Shown here piece by piece: positions 1 to 12,586 of a stretch of 64,000 bases of DNA (its first letter is position 1; each line of letters begins with the position of its first letter). Under the pieces are notes generated by a model. It ran no database searches, was not told the DNA's origin, and saw only the letters and a program-made list of their open reading frames with translations. The DNA is from Amphimedon queenslandica. Taxonomy: Eukaryota > Porifera > Demospongiae > Haplosclerida > Niphatidae. The stretch covers positions 161,209 to 225,208 of the forward strand of contig NW_003546283.1 in assembly GCF_000090795.2 (NCBI RefSeq). Direction: 5' to 3'. The position numbers and the translations under genes were made by a program.

Positions 1-868
1 AGTCATCATCCAGTGATTCTCCTGTGGAGAAAAATTCAATTTTAAACAATCAATCAAGACAGCTACTGTATATGCACTTACTCATTTTCTCTGCCAGAGT
101 TTCCGCTGGTCCGCCAATCTTTTCAAGGATGTTGCTAAGAAATTTGTCGAACTTATCTGGATATATCTCAATTAGTTGACCTATACTTTCTAGTATGTCA
201 CGAACGGCCAGCGAATTGTAATCTGCAGCTGGATCGACAATCATTCCGTGCTCTTCATCATTTATGACGCCATACTGCAGCAGTTTACCAGCAACTGTTA
301 CTAGACCAAACTCCAGGTTCGATACTATCGTTGCCTGGTTACTTTTGAGGAGCTCTTTCTCACCCTTCTTTCCCTTTTCATCGTACTTTTTACCTATTGC
401 AATACATTACTAATAATAATACTTCTAGTACATGTATATATTATACATAGATCTAGATCTAATTTCTTTGCATGCACACATGACATCTAAGAATGTCTAT
501 CATTTAATATGCTTACTCAGGAATTCATGAAGTAATTCGCTATCTTCTATGCTGTCAAGGAATTTCTTCATTACCTCAGCCCCTCCATTAATTTTTCTGT
601 CCATCTTTTTCATGACAGCACTCAGTAAAAAGACTGCTCTGTCAGTCTTTGTGGTCGTTTTTCCAAATTTTTCAGCTACCACTGCTGCGTCGGCTATCAT
701 CCCTTCTTGAGCTGCCAGAGACGAAAATCTCGTGAGGGAGTGAACCAAAAGTTTAGCAAGCATCTTTTTGTTAGCTTTGAAAACTTTTAATTCTCTGGTA
801 GCCATTTCTGTCGTGTTTTGTTGCGGCGCTTCTTCTAGAGCTTGTTGTTGTTCTCCACTCTCGCTCAT
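1..868 (-). CDS. Tandem CARD/death-fold-like protein, copy A (3' end off window)
   Basis: Partial gene read leftwards; ATG at 866-868. Exons seen: 868-517, 393-82 and 21-1. The splice sites are GT-AG and the frame stays open across both joins and off the left edge. The first exon encodes about 115 residues and the second about 105. Each is an amphipathic, all-helical block with the spacing of a CARD or other death-fold domain (for example the stretch LLQYGVINDEEH, then a helix ending in FDKFLSNILEKIGG). No enzyme motif is visible. Its neighbour at 1050-1857 has the same two-block layout with the same intron phases, so the pair is a tandem duplication. The CARD-like label is an inference from helix pattern only; adaptor roles in innate immunity or apoptosis are typical of such proteins but not shown here. 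Confidence 0.7.
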
Positions 869-1049
869 GACAAAAACTTATGATACGTTTATCATCATAA
901 TAAGTTTATTCATAAAACAATTATATATAATTTATATATATATATATCTAGATTTATATTCTATACTGTAGTGACACAATAAATTCTAAATTAACAATGA
1001 AAGTTATTTCTGTTTTAAAAGTACTAGACTAATACTGATCATTGGAACT

Positions 1050-1857
1050 TCATCTAGTGCCATTGTATTCATCTTCTGTGAGAAGAAAATAATAAATTTA
1101 GCAGCTATGTATAATGTATCTACTTACTCATCATTTTTGCAATGTACTCTGCTGAGCCTCCCATCCCATCAAGAACATCGTCAACAAAAATTGTAAATTT
1201 TTCATCGTTAAGCTTGATCGATATACTGATCTCTGTTAATATTTTATTAATAGCCACGTCTTCATACTGTGCTCCAGGATCAACACAGATTTTATGCTCA
1301 TCAGGGGAAATGACTTGACACTGCAGCAGTTTCCCAGCAACCGATGCTGTGGAACCGTGTTCCAAAATTGAGATAATATCTGCCTGGTGCTTTTTGAGGA
1401 TCATCATTTCAGGTTGGCTTGTTTCTTTCTCTTTCTCTTCCTTGTATATTTTATCTATATGTTGTACACAAATTATGATGCTTGTGTCTAGGTAGACTAT
1501 TTACTACTTACCCAAGAATGTATGGAGAACTGGAACAGTATCTTCTAAGCACTCAAGAAATTTTTCCATTATTTCTGCAGCATTATCCACATTCAGCTTG
1601 CTTATGATAGAATATATGAGAAACTTTGCCCTTTCGTTATCTGTGGTAGCTTGTCCCAGTTTGTTGCCTGCTGCCTTGACTGCATCGGCTATCAAACCTT
1701 TCCCTGCTGCTCGTGTTGCAAGATCTGACAATGAAAAGACCAGGCTTTGAGCGAGGGTCTCCTTGTGCTCGGTAAAAACTTCAAATCCTTTCTTGCTACT
1801 CTTAGACTTACGGCTCGTCATTGTTGCCATGTCTTGAACGTGTTCCCAGCCGCTCAT
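1050..1857 (-). CDS. Tandem CARD/death-fold-like protein, copy B
   Basis: Complete three-exon gene: 1857-1512, 1454-1128 and 1075-1050, with GT-AG introns of 57 and 52 bases. The product is about 232 residues. Exon 1 carries one helical domain (key pieces GLIADAVKAAGNKLG and EIMEKFLECLED). A Lys/Glu-rich linker follows, then a second helical domain (LLQCQVISPDEH, FTIFVDDVLDGMGG). The last exon adds only a short acidic tail before TGA. Layout and intron phases match copy A at 1-868, whose third exon begins differently, so the tails have diverged. Both domains resemble death-fold (CARD) helices in length and hydrophobic rhythm; no catalytic residues are visible. The function is not recognised. 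A role as a death-fold adaptor is inferred. Confidence 0.72.
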
Positions 1858-2096
1858 GATACTATAAACAGTAAAAATGATGATGAAGCGTATAATGATT
1901 AATCTTAATATTATTCATTCATAAAACGACAGGAAGAACAACAAATTGAGAACAACTATGTTTTGCATTGGCCAGTTGGAGGATTTTCAAATTTTTTTGA
2001 AAAGATCAATCAATAAAGTCACTCAAAATTAGCAAAACACAACAGACAGTCTTTTCTTTTCTATCAAACACAATAATATCAAAAAAGTAAGTTCCT

Positions 2097-4547
2097 TCAT
2101 ATTTGATTGTATTCTCCAGAGCTGCTTCGCTTTGCCTTCCATTGCAAATAGAAACTGGTGTCAATGACCACCCAGAATATGTTAACACCCCACAGAACAA
2201 TACTTGTAAAACCAAATACCTACATATCAAAATAAAAGAATAATAATAATTATAATGATTTATACAAAATCACAGGTAATTTGGACAGCTACAATGGTAG
2301 CACTAAATGCCAGGACAGCTCCCATAGTATAGCCTCTCTTAATGGACACTCTCTATAGCGTACACCTCCATTTAACGGACAGCACCTAGTGTACCAATTA
2401 GATTCCTTACTGTATAAAATAACCTCCACATAAAGGACACCTCTGTATAACAGAGACACTTTCAAGTGTCCATTATATAAAGGCTATACTGTACATGTAC
2501 ATCCAAAAAAACTGCTGCATTAATATTGACACGAACGTTATTAAAAATAATAATAAAACTAACATCAGCAATGGCAGCCTGGGCATAAGATCCTGGTTCA
2601 TTGTATGTTGTATCGTTACAACTATTTGCCAGATATTTATCATGGATGACTTTAGTCTTGATGTAGCTTTTCATTTCGTTTTGAACAACAGCCCATTCGA
2701 CTGATGCTATAAACCAACAGAGAACCCAAACAACATGAAATACCAGATCCTAGGATGATGATAATAATAACAATAACAACACGTGGACATAAAATTTTGA
2801 AAGCAATGGTAAATGATTAAATTTTAATTTACACAGATAATGTAGCATAAGGAGATCAATATGTACATGTACATATTGAGCATGGAATAATAATTGAGAA
2901 CCAAATTTATAGTTTCTAAGAACAATCACTCAGTGTGTTAGAAATGGTTGATAACTCACCACCAAAATGAGGTAGTTGATAACCCACTCCCACTTGCTGT
3001 TAGCAGTAGCAAACATGTATACTAGTATAGCAATGATCCCATAGAATAGAGTCAGGGAGCCCCAGGCCACAAAGAACTCAGCTGCTTGCTTATAGTCGCC
3101 ACTAAGAGCTTCAGATGTTGCATTAGCTTCACAGGATGGTTGGTAAGTAACATCGACTATTGTATAGGGATAACTGGCCTTGGCAGTTATCTGGCAAACT
3201 GTGCAATGATCAGAAAGAAAAAATAGACTATTATACAGTATAACATAAATTTTTTTATAAATTTTTAAAGTTGTCCAAAAATCTGGTTAAAGTCCCTGTA
3301 CATGGTCTTGGGCCAAATTTTGCAAAAATTAAAAAGTTGAGAATTCTCCATTTTTATAATATTATTGATACATATACATGTTCTTATGTTGTGTAGAAAG
3401 TTTGAGCTGATTCCAATCAAGATTGGATTTTTTTACGAATTTCTAAAGTTGCTTCAAAATTGGGTAAAAATCCCTGTACTATAGTACAGGGTCGCGGGCT
3501 AAATTACACCAAAATTGAAAAGGAGAGAATTCTCCATTTTTATACTATATTCTGATGCATATACATGTTCTTATGTTATGTAGAAAGTTTGAGCTGATTC
3601 CAATGAAAATTAGATTTTTTTACGAATTTTTGAAGTTGCTCCAAAATTGGGTAAAAATCCCTGTACTATAGTACATGGTCTCGAGCCAAATTTCGCCAAA
3701 ATTGAAAAGTAGAGAATTCTCCATTTTTATAATATTTTCAGATACATATACATGTTCTTATGTTGTGTAGAAAGTTTGAGCTGATTCCAATCAAGAATGG
3801 ATTTGTTATGAATTTTTAAAGTTGCTCCATATGCCATAAGCTTGTCAGCTCATATTAAGCTCATGCTTTTTACTTCACTTGGCATACTTTGTATGAGAAA
3901 TCCAGCTCTATTGTATAAAAGGAACTTTTAAAATTATAAATTTCTTCCTTAAAATTTTTGACAAAATACCATGTACACACATGGCCTTTGACGAAAATTT
4001 TGAGCAACTATAAAAAAATTTTTTTAAAATCCAAATTTGACTGGAATAAGATCAAAAACTTAATACACGTAATTTACCTTTGGTTCCATTCCACCGATTG
4101 CACTCAGCCCTATTAGTTGCAGTAAAACCAGCCACCAATGATAAAGCCAATAAAGCTATTATCTGTACAGAATAAAAGAATATACACATGGAAATGCCTT
4201 GTAGCCCGAAATTCAAATATATACTCATTTTAAAAATTGGCTAACACAAAAATTGGCTGACAACATAAGTGCATTATAGTTTATAGCTATTTATTGCAAT
4301 TAGTAAAGCTTAAAAAATTATTCCTTATACATGTAAAGATACATACTGTACAGTGTAAAATTCTATATATAATATGTATACATTTAAGAATAAACATGTA
4401 CATGTACATCTATCCTTAGTATCATCTAGCCATTAAGCTTAACCCGTATATTACACACTCAAATAGTTCACAAAGACACTAAGTTACCATTTCAACGATC
4501 TTCAAGAAACCTTTCGGTTGAAGAGGAGCTCTCCAGTGTATCTCCAT
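2097..4547 (-). CDS. Synaptophysin-family (physin) four-TM MARVEL protein, copy 1
   Basis: Five exons: 4547-4488, 4162-4078, 3198-2960, 2749-2564 and 2219-2097. All phases agree and the product is 230 aa. The N-terminal motif PKGFLKIVEM leads into TM1 and resembles the physin start (PLGFxKVLxW). A cysteine-bearing luminal loop follows (CNRWNGTK, then YQPSCEANATS). TM2 is at LTLFYGIIAILVYMF and TM3 at LVFHVVWVLCWFIASVEW. A second luminal loop holds SCNDTTYNEPGSY, and TM4 is FGFTSIVLWGVNIFWVVI. The cytoplasmic tail is short. Physins are vesicle membrane proteins of trafficking or secretory vesicles. Position and exon pattern match the divergent gene at 4689-9068, so the two are paralogues. One donor is GTTAGT (after 2564). 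Intron 2 holds a repeat array, and intron 4 a short periodic repeat. Confidence 0.85.
2270..2500 (-). repeat. Short periodic repeat with GTGTCC motifs in physin-1 intron 4
   Basis: Read on the minus strand, the intron contains several loosely repeated stretches of about 30-40 bases built on GTGTCC or CTGTCC followed by TTA and GAGG, for example AGAGGTGTCCTTTATGTGG. It also holds a small inverted pair around GACACTTTCAAGTGTCC. The copies are degenerate. This looks like decayed, internally repetitive interspersed DNA rather than a gene. Confidence 0.45.
3240..3840 (+). repeat. CTATAG palindrome repeat, subfamily 1, about 3 tandem units
   Basis: Three tandem units in physin-1 intron 2. The landmark GAGAATTCTCC recurs at about 3340, 3527 and 3713, a period near 187 bases. 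Each unit contains TGTAGAAAGTTTGAGCTGAT and, where intact, the palindrome CCCTGTACTATAGTACAGGG or a one-arm variant ending CATGG. The first unit is truncated upstream. Confidence 0.9.
3950..4065 (-). repeat. Inverted partial copy of the CTATAG repeat
   Basis: A degraded half-unit in the opposite orientation to the array at 3240-3840. It includes a variant centre CCATGTACACACATGG and the stretch AAATCCAAATTTGACTGGAA. It ends close to the donor of the physin-1 exon at 4078-4162. Confidence 0.6.
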
Positions 4548-4688
4548 ATTGTGGATGTAAATTAAAAACTGACATGTGATCAAAATGGGCGTGACACCAC
4601 ACCCCCAGTGTTTTGTTTAGTTTTATCTATGGTTCTATCTTTATCTACGCCCCACAAAATCAGCAAGCAAAACTAGTTTGGTTTCATA
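4548..4688. promoter_or_regulatory. Shared divergent promoter of the two physin genes
   Basis: Only 141 bases separate the two start codons (4547 on minus, 4689 on plus). Both transcripts must start inside or near this stretch, so it must act as a bidirectional promoter or hold two short promoters. No TATA box is obvious. The call rests on gene geometry. Confidence 0.55.
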
Positions 4689-7600
4689 ATGTCTGAAGGG
4701 CAAGTGCAAGATGGTGGGAGGCTCAGTGGAGCTAGAGGAACGCTAGAGAAACTGGGAGACATCAAAATAGGTCAAAAGATATCTATTAACCTTAGGATCC
4801 TTTTGGAGCCAATTGGATTCCTCCGTATCATACTGATAGTAAGTTTTTTTAAATAGATCTAGTTTGGTCAGAAAGTATTATATTGTTTTTAATGATGGGT
4901 GCATTTGCAAGACTACAAAGCAAAGATGCATGCACTTTATTTAAATGTTTAATTGATGTAAAGTGTTTCTGGTTTCTGTTTCTTTATAAGGAGGTTTTCG
5001 TTTCAAACAAACATTATTATTGCTATTGCAGTAAATTTTATTTTTGGTAAAGTATTTCTGTACGTTTGTACATTTGGAGGTTAGGAGGTGGAGCCCATTA
5101 ATGTTTTATTACCCCTTAATTCTCCTAGTTATTATTATTATTATCATGATGTATTATTAAAATACCGGTAATACATTGATATTATTGAGAATTCGGCATT
5201 CAATAGTAAGACGATATAATTAGGTTAGTGGATAGCGAGCCAATGAAAGTGAAATGTGTTTATCCAAAGTCATAGAGCTGGTGTAGACATCATGATTAGA
5301 CATGACTTGTAGACATCACTGTGACATTGTAATTTATTTAATATACCTTGTTCATTGCTTTGTGTGCTTAATGTAACACCAACCAACTCAACTGTATAAT
5401 TTCTATATATTTAATTGCAAGATTATGATATTGTAATTTTATTTTCATCTCTTCCTTTTATTAACTTTAGTTCTTGTGTCTTCTTGCCTTTTCACTGACA
5501 GCTGGGTTCAGTAGCAGTGGATCTACCAATCAGTAAGTCTTGTGTCACGTTTACAATAATATCTGGTCATTCTTTCATGTTACTGTACAGTAATTATTGA
5601 TATACTAGTATTAGCTATAGTCCATTAGTTTTATGTAATTATACAAGTCACATGACACAAATTATTACTAATAGTTGGTCTTTTACTTGATTATCACTAA
5701 ATGGGATGTTTATAACTACTGTTATCATATATTAATACAACACAATGTAGTACTACAGCTTGGAAATATAATAGTTCTTGGAATCATTGATTCAAGCTAA
5801 TGCCATTGATATTCCTTGCTTAGTTTAATTGCTGCTATAAATAGCCGGAGTCTGACATAATTGTTACGACATAGCTGTTACTATAAATAGCCAGAGTCAG
5901 ACATAGGAATGATGAGCATCTACTCACTCTATGTCTCTATCCCTACTAGTACACATCAGTAGTTTGTATTAACTGGATTATGTGAGTGTGCGTACATGCA
6001 CTGCTCTTAGTTATGTAATGTATGTGTCTTGTGCTCTCTCTGGCTGCACACTTTTTAACTGATTCTCTGGCGCATGACCTTTCCTTTGCATGTGGAAACT
6101 TGCAGTTGTTGCATATTTAGTGCATAAGGCTATATGATAACAGATTAGTGTCTGAGAATGACAAGCATTTGACTTATTTTGTACCATTAAGTCCTTTGAG
6201 ACTTCACTACTGGGTTTTAAGAATGGTACAAGGACTTTTATCAAAAATGAAAACAAGAGAATTTGTCAATTTATAATTTTTTAAATCTATATACATGTAC
6301 TTGTGTTGCATAGGAAGTTTGAGTTCTTTCCGATAAAAACTAGATTTTTTACAAATTTTTAAAGTTGCTCAAAAAGCTGTATGCTTAGCATGCCTTAATT
6401 GTGAGAAACCCTGAGCATAAGATAAGGCCATACTGGTACACGTAGTACTACTGTAGGCCCAATGACTATACCAATTCAATTGATTGTAGACTAAAATAGA
6501 ATCATTTGGAATGCTCTTCATTATTTTTATTTGGTAAAAGAGTAACACTAAGTTCTCCATCCCATTCAACATGTGATTTTATGACTTCGTTATTAACATA
6601 AATAGGATCTTTCCAATTTGACCTATATTGTTCCTACACAATCACTTAAACTATAACCAATCTATTCACTGTTACCGGATATTGATTGTCTATAAAACAA
6701 CTAAGATCATCCTTCTGTTTCTAATCATAGCTAATCTAGATTCTAAACTAGGTTACGGAGTCTTCAACCATGGCTAAACAATCACTGGAACAAATGTAGC
6801 ATTAATCGGACATTCCAGTTCATTCCTGTTATCTCAATGAGTTGTATAGTTGTCATTAGGCTGGGTGTGCTCCGTTGGTAGTATTCCTGCGGTTGAACGT
6901 GTACGTAGTTATTCTTTCATGCATGCAAATACATTATAAGCCTTATATAACGCTGTGTTGATCGTACATCTCATGCTGCATCATTATATCTGTAGAGTAA
7001 TTATTAAATCATTAGCTTCCTATAACTGGAATTCTTGTGTGTGGCAGTAATATTTGTTTTTAACTTGATTTTTATTACTCTTATAACATGTACATGCACA
7101 CTTTCTTCTTATTATTTGAATCTTCATTCATTGTTTACTCTTCCGTGGAATTAAATTCCGTTAAAAATAAAATTTTAAGTCAGTACATGCCTTGTGGACC
7201 TGATTTGGCACCTTTACAAGGTAACCTACTGGTATAGTATAAGCTAGTGTGGGAATCAGTCCTTCAGTGCAGTCTAAATTGGTTACACCTACTCCTTGTT
7301 GTGATAGCTAACTTAATATAATTGTTATGGCATGACAGTCACTAGGAGTGGAGTAACTCTCATGTACTGATTATTATTATTAAACAGTTTTCTTGTTATA
7401 ATTTTTGATTGTTTCTATACCAACAGCTCTTTTTCCTGATTGCAATTAAAAATTTTATTCCCCCTTATGCTTTTTAAAGGTGTATCAGTTAATGGATTGT
7501 GGATATGTGTAGCAGGAATGTATTAATTTATGCTGCAGGTATGGTATCCACTCATTACTTCTATTTTTGGAGTTACTCTGTAGTACTAGCATATGGTAGG

Positions 7601-9068
7601 TATTTTTACTAATAAAAACATACTAGCTAAGCTTCATTGATGATAGACACACAGGAGTTGCCCAGAATTGTATCATCTCTTGATGGGCTCCATGATTTAA
7701 GGATGGACGCTCCTTTTATAACCAGTGCATATTAAACTATACAATACTTTATTCTGACATTGTTGTGAGGTGATAGATATTGACCTTAGAATGGGATTCT
7801 GGTGTCATGTGTCATGTATAATTTTTCATTGTAATGAATCCTACAGCAGTATTGTCTCCAGCATGTTGCAATATGACATGTGATATGTACATGTACATGT
7901 GCATGTACATAATTTGATTCTGTGTTTCCTTTCTTGTAGAGCTAGATGTAATACCAATAATCTCAATATATCAGCTACTGTTACACTGACCTTCTCCTAT
8001 CCTTATCGTGCCAACTCTTTCTCCTTCACATACGATCCTCCACTCAATGATTCTGCTCCTATTACTTGCTTTACAGCTGACCAGATAAAGACGTTCAGTG
8101 GGTCTGCAGAATACTATGTCTTTATGACTACAGTCACCTTTATCTATGGCATCCTGGCCGTCGTGGTATATATATTCTTTTATGTTCCTCGGTATGATAT
8201 CGCCAAATATTTATCAGTTGCAGTAAGTTGATTTTTTGTTTTTTTTCTACCTTCCTCTCCATTTACTTGTGTACCTAATCACTTGTTACTATAGTTTTAA
8301 TGCTGTATTTGTATTGAAGTATTGCTCCTTTTTGACACTCTCAGTAATGTACTTGTAACCTTTTCCATACTGTAGGATTTGATTGGTACTTCATTGTTAG
8401 CATTCTTCTTCATCTTTGCTAACATAGCCTGGTCTGCCGGTTCATTTCAGCTAGAGAACTACACTGTTGATTTGCTTAACTCCAGACGAACTGATTGCAT
8501 CATGTGTCAAGATGTTGATACTTTACCTCCAGCAGCACAAAACTTTGCTCAGCCTAGTGTGTCACTGGTAAGCATTATACTAGTAATAACTATCCCATCT
8601 CTATCTCTTCCCTTATTTTTATCACTTCTTCCTGTCTTTGTTAATCTCTTCCTTCCTTCTCCCATCTCTCTTCCTCTCTCTCTTCCCCCTCTCTCTCCTT
8701 TTTCCTAGTTATTTGGTTGGGTTGCCATGCTCCTGTTAATAGCTTCTATTTGGTTTGTCTACAAGGACACCATTATCCACCTCAACCGTATGGGTCCACT
8801 CTACAAGCTGCCATTTATTCACAGGAGGTATCGCCAGAGACAGGGGGGAAGGGAAGGAGAAGACAAGTACACAGAGGAGCAGGGTCAAGGGGAGGAAGAG
8901 AAGGAGAGAGGAGGGGAAACAGTAGAAGAAGGAGATAAGTGGTATGTAGGGCTTTTTCATCCAAAATTAATGACTGTTGCTTTCTGTCCATTTATAGGTA
9001 GTGTTTCTCATTTGCAAGGACTTAGCTTTTTTTTTTCATGCTACAGCTACTATAATACCAATTTATAA
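4689..9068 (+). CDS. Synaptophysin-family (physin) four-TM MARVEL protein, copy 2
   Basis: Five exons: 4689-4838, 5471-5532, 7940-8222, 8376-8567 and 8709-9068; phases agree throughout, giving about 348 aa. The cytoplasmic start ends in EPIGFLRIILI, the physin signature leading into TM1 (FLCLLAFSLTAGF). The luminal loop has ARCNTNN and ITCFTADQ. TM2 is VTFIYGILAVVVYIFFYV, TM3 SLLAFFFIFANIAWSAGSF and TM4 FGWVAMLLLIASIWFVY. TM3 is followed by a luminal loop with CIMC. The C-terminal tail starts RMGPLYKLPFIHRRYRQRQ and is then rich in Gly, Glu and Lys. A possible donor in the tail near 8941 (GTATGT) means the true end could lie in a further exon, so the last 40 residues are uncertain. Intron 2 is 2.4 kb, long for this window. 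Confidence 0.85.
6250..6375 (+). repeat. CTATAG repeat, subfamily 1, partial copy
   Basis: A single truncated unit in physin-2 intron 2. The common half is recognisable (ATATACATGTACTTGTGTTG, then AAGTTTGAGTTCTTTCCGAT and TTTTTAAAGTTGCTC). The palindromic half is missing. Confidence 0.7.
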
Positions 9069-11737
9069 TAGTATTAACAATTTTCATTAAGTAATTTTGA
9101 TTTTCCCAAAAAATGAAATTTATCATACAAGTATTATTATTATCAATAATAATAATAATTATTATTATTATTGATTTTTGTGTATGGAAGATTTGCTAAT
9201 ATAACCAACTATTTGAAATGAAAACTTTGCATAATGTTAGTATATGATTTTACACCCAAAAATAAAGTTATGATTATGGTACGCCCCACGATGATATTAC
9301 TATGTTTTCCTAGTTTATAAAGAAATAATACCTTTTGTAATTACAAATCATTAATCAGTTGGAATTACAATTTTTGGAGGGACAACTGTCCCCTTTTGTA
9401 TTATTTTGTACTTTCATAACATTATTATGAAAGTACAGCATTTTCCAAACATTACTTCACCAGCTAGATAGCCATACTTACTAGCCAGAAGTATGATCTA
9501 TTGTCATACTTTGTGTTGCATACACTGTAGCGGGGTGATACATAATTATTGACAGTCATTGCTACCTACTCATGTTTGCTGTCAGAGTGAATCCTTCTCC
9601 TTTTCATAAAGTGAGCATGCCGACTGATATAATGACATTGCTATCATTACTGCAATAAAATAATCATTAATGACTTTAATTGTTTATTTACGGCTCCATG
9701 TGGGTCTGTTCTTTCAAATATGATCAATCAAAAGTGTTATCTGCACCTACTCCTCTCCCCCTCAATATTACAATAACCTATTAAATTCCCATTACACTTC
9801 TATTACTAACATAACCACCGCATTATATAGCTGACTTGGCATTTGATTGTACACAGATTGAACAAGATTACCCGATGTGTGTGAGTCATGCATCACGCAC
9901 AGTGTACATGCCTAAGACTATTAAAGTATTTGCATGTATTAGTGATATAGTCAGTTGGTAGTAGCTTGGAATGGGGGCTCACCTTTTTATTTCCTTCATT
10001 ACTCGTTGGCTATAATAGTCGTGATCTGTGATGATTAGAACAAGTAATTAATCGCAGGAAAAAAATGAAGAGTGTTTTGTAAAGCATGTCACAGTAATCT
10101 ATTTGAGTGCATTGCTTTACCCACAGTTATGTGTCCGGATGTTTACTAGTGAAAAAAGTACATGACAATACTTCTTATTGTCGTTCAGTTTATGTGAACC
10201 AATCACAGTACATGTACATGCCACATTACATGTTTCACGTGTCCTGGCAGACGCACTTTGCACATGCACTCTTAGTCTCCTGTAGTAACACAACACTAAA
10301 GAATTTAATAATTAAAGCAATGGTTTACATTAATATCGGGCAGTGGGATAGACAGGTGTAACCTGAGGAATGATCCCTCCGTCTAACAATCACATCAAAT
10401 GACATCAGCTGCTCCTCTTACATCACGACTGAGGTAAGGGTATGACCATATCAGTTAGGACGAGGCGCCAACCAACGGAGTCTCTTGTATGTGTGAAGTA
10501 TATGATGTAATCTCCTCTTCATTGTAGTTTGGACAAGGATGACTGCTGTGGTCAATCATTGATTATAAGTCTGATTTAACTTTTAGAAATAGACTACGTG
10601 TACATTTAAGAGTATCAAAATGAGCATATGCATTAAAGTGACCAGCCTATAAGTTAGTACGTGATTTTTCGCTGTACACGAGTAAATAACGAGCATATAT
10701 GGTATCACGATTATCTGGTTGAGTTGATATCAGAAATTGTTAGTTTACTATAATTAACGTTAGGGAGCACTCCTACCTCATATTTGATCATATTAATTGG
10801 TAAATGAAATCAATATAATATATGATGACATTACGCTTTAGAAATAATCATACTACCAAGCCTAATATTTCTTGTAACCGGAAATGTGCAATGTTGATAA
10901 TACAAATCATAGTAGCCCAGGTGTGCCATGAGTTTTAGAACTGCTACAACTGGGCACTATCGATTTGTAGTGAAGCCAGGAAAGATTCATGTTTGTTTAT
11001 ACCAATAGAGGTCTAAAAAAGGTGTGAAAACAGATTTACAACTTAAATCAGGAAGTTCATGAACCTGATTTTGAGTTATTCATGACATGTGGCTGCTAAT
11101 GCAGGCTCTCCAGTACAGCAGGTCTACAACATTCATTGTGTAACTAAGGAGATTGAGACATTATTAATTAGACAGCTATTCAAGGTATGCAGCCAGACCT
11201 GTGACACAATATGACTTACAATAACTAATTCATAACCATCCATCCAATCTATCAAACTGGTATTGTAAATTGTGGCAATGATATGAACAAATGTGTATGA
11301 TATAAATGAAGTGGTAAACATATAGTTTTTTAAAATGGATATATATATATTTAAGTTATTGTCAATATTAAAGTGCATGGTGCAGTTAGCTGTAGCCACA
11401 TTGGTAATAACATTGTCACTAGTGTAAACTGTTACTAGGTTACGATTGCTATAGTATCAATAATATCCATAGCCTGGGGTTATGCCTTAAGCGTCAAGTG
11501 TGATGATATAATTATAATAATGGTCCAAAGGACACATATCATATGCTAAAAGTCACACACAGCTAAGTGCTAAATTCTACTCAATTAGTAACTCTTTATA
11601 AAGAATAAGTCAATGTGACACTGGATCACACATACCATTTATGAATCCCTTGAGTGTGGAGTACAACTAAGAAGCCTCTACTATATGCCAGTGCTTGTTT
11701 AATTACTATATAATACAGTTAGGAGAACAAATGAACA

Positions 11738-11880
11738 GGCCGAATTTCATCAAAATTGAAAAGTAGAGAATTCTCCATTTTTATACCTGTTTCTGATACA
11801 CATATGTTGTGTAGCAAGTTTGAATAGATTTCAATTTTTTACGAATTAATTTTTAAAGTTGCTCCAAAAGCCATTTACTA
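11738..11880 (+). repeat. CTATAG repeat, subfamily 1, single truncated copy
   Basis: A single copy beginning GCCGAATTTCATCAAAATTG, followed by GAGAATTCTCC and the common half. It has internal deletions and no palindrome. Confidence 0.8.
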
Positions 11881-11904
11881 CATTGTAGTGCTGTCAGCTC
11901 ATGA

Positions 11905-11965
11905 AGCTCACTTAGTAAGCTGTTTAGCTCACTTAGTAAGCTGTTTAGCTCACTTAGCATGCTTT
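11905..11965 (+). repeat. 21-base tandem repeat, about 2.7 copies
   Basis: The unit AGCTCACTTAGTAAGCTGTTT starts at 11905, 11926 and 11947; the third copy decays after AGCTCACTTAG. Confidence 0.85.
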
Positions 11966-12586
11966 TAGGAAACCCTGGCCGCTAAACACTTGAATGATGT
12001 GTCAAAAAGGTAGAAATGAAGTGTAAAAATACTAAATTAAAAATAAAAGACACTTATGAAGTCATTAGCCTATAGGACTCATTTTTGTCTAAAATACAAC
12101 TTCAAAGTTTTCATTTTCCTTTAGTAAGTTAATACAGAATATATTCCCACTAGTTTTGTTTTCATTTTCAAACTCTTCCTCCTCTTTCCTTTTACTCTTT
12201 CCCTCTCATAATACATACCATCCACGATCACTCCTTTAATCTCACTGCCATCAGTCATTTCCTCTCTCTGTTCTCCTTCCCTTAGTCATGCTATACTCAA
12301 CTTCCTCTTTCTCCTTTCTTGTCTCATGAAGGAAGCAGATGAATCAATATGATTACAATCAAGAGTACACCGACAATTAATATACATACATTTACATGTA
12401 CATACCGTTACTCATTATAATAGTGAACCATTATTGTTATACTCCAACTATCACAATAATGTACATAGTACAACAGTTTAGAGTTTACTGAACTGGTAAT
12501 TCATTCATTTCTTTGCAATAGATGAAATCTAAACCTGTCATGCATACATTTCACTATAATTTTCATTTTAGGTCATACAGTGTATT

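Larger units (their letters stand above)
9069..12586. other. Gene-poor interval between physin-2 and HEMK1
   Basis: About 3.5 kb with no reading frame that I can support on either strand; open frames are short and low in complexity. It contains an AT-rich perfect palindrome at 9143-9174 (16-base arms of ATT/AAT triplets), one repeat copy at 11738-11880 and a short 21-base tandem repeat at 11905-11965. It may hold the 3' UTR of physin-2 and unrecognised regulatory DNA. Confidence 0.6.

Noticed and set aside
10107-10361. 84-residue plus-strand open frame in the gene-poor interval
   Set aside because: No domain, no splice context and a composition like the surrounding non-coding DNA.
9069-12586. 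Search for retroelement or virus-derived coding remains
   Set aside because: No reverse transcriptase, integrase, protease, capsid or envelope-like motif, and no long terminal repeats, were recognised here or elsewhere in the window.
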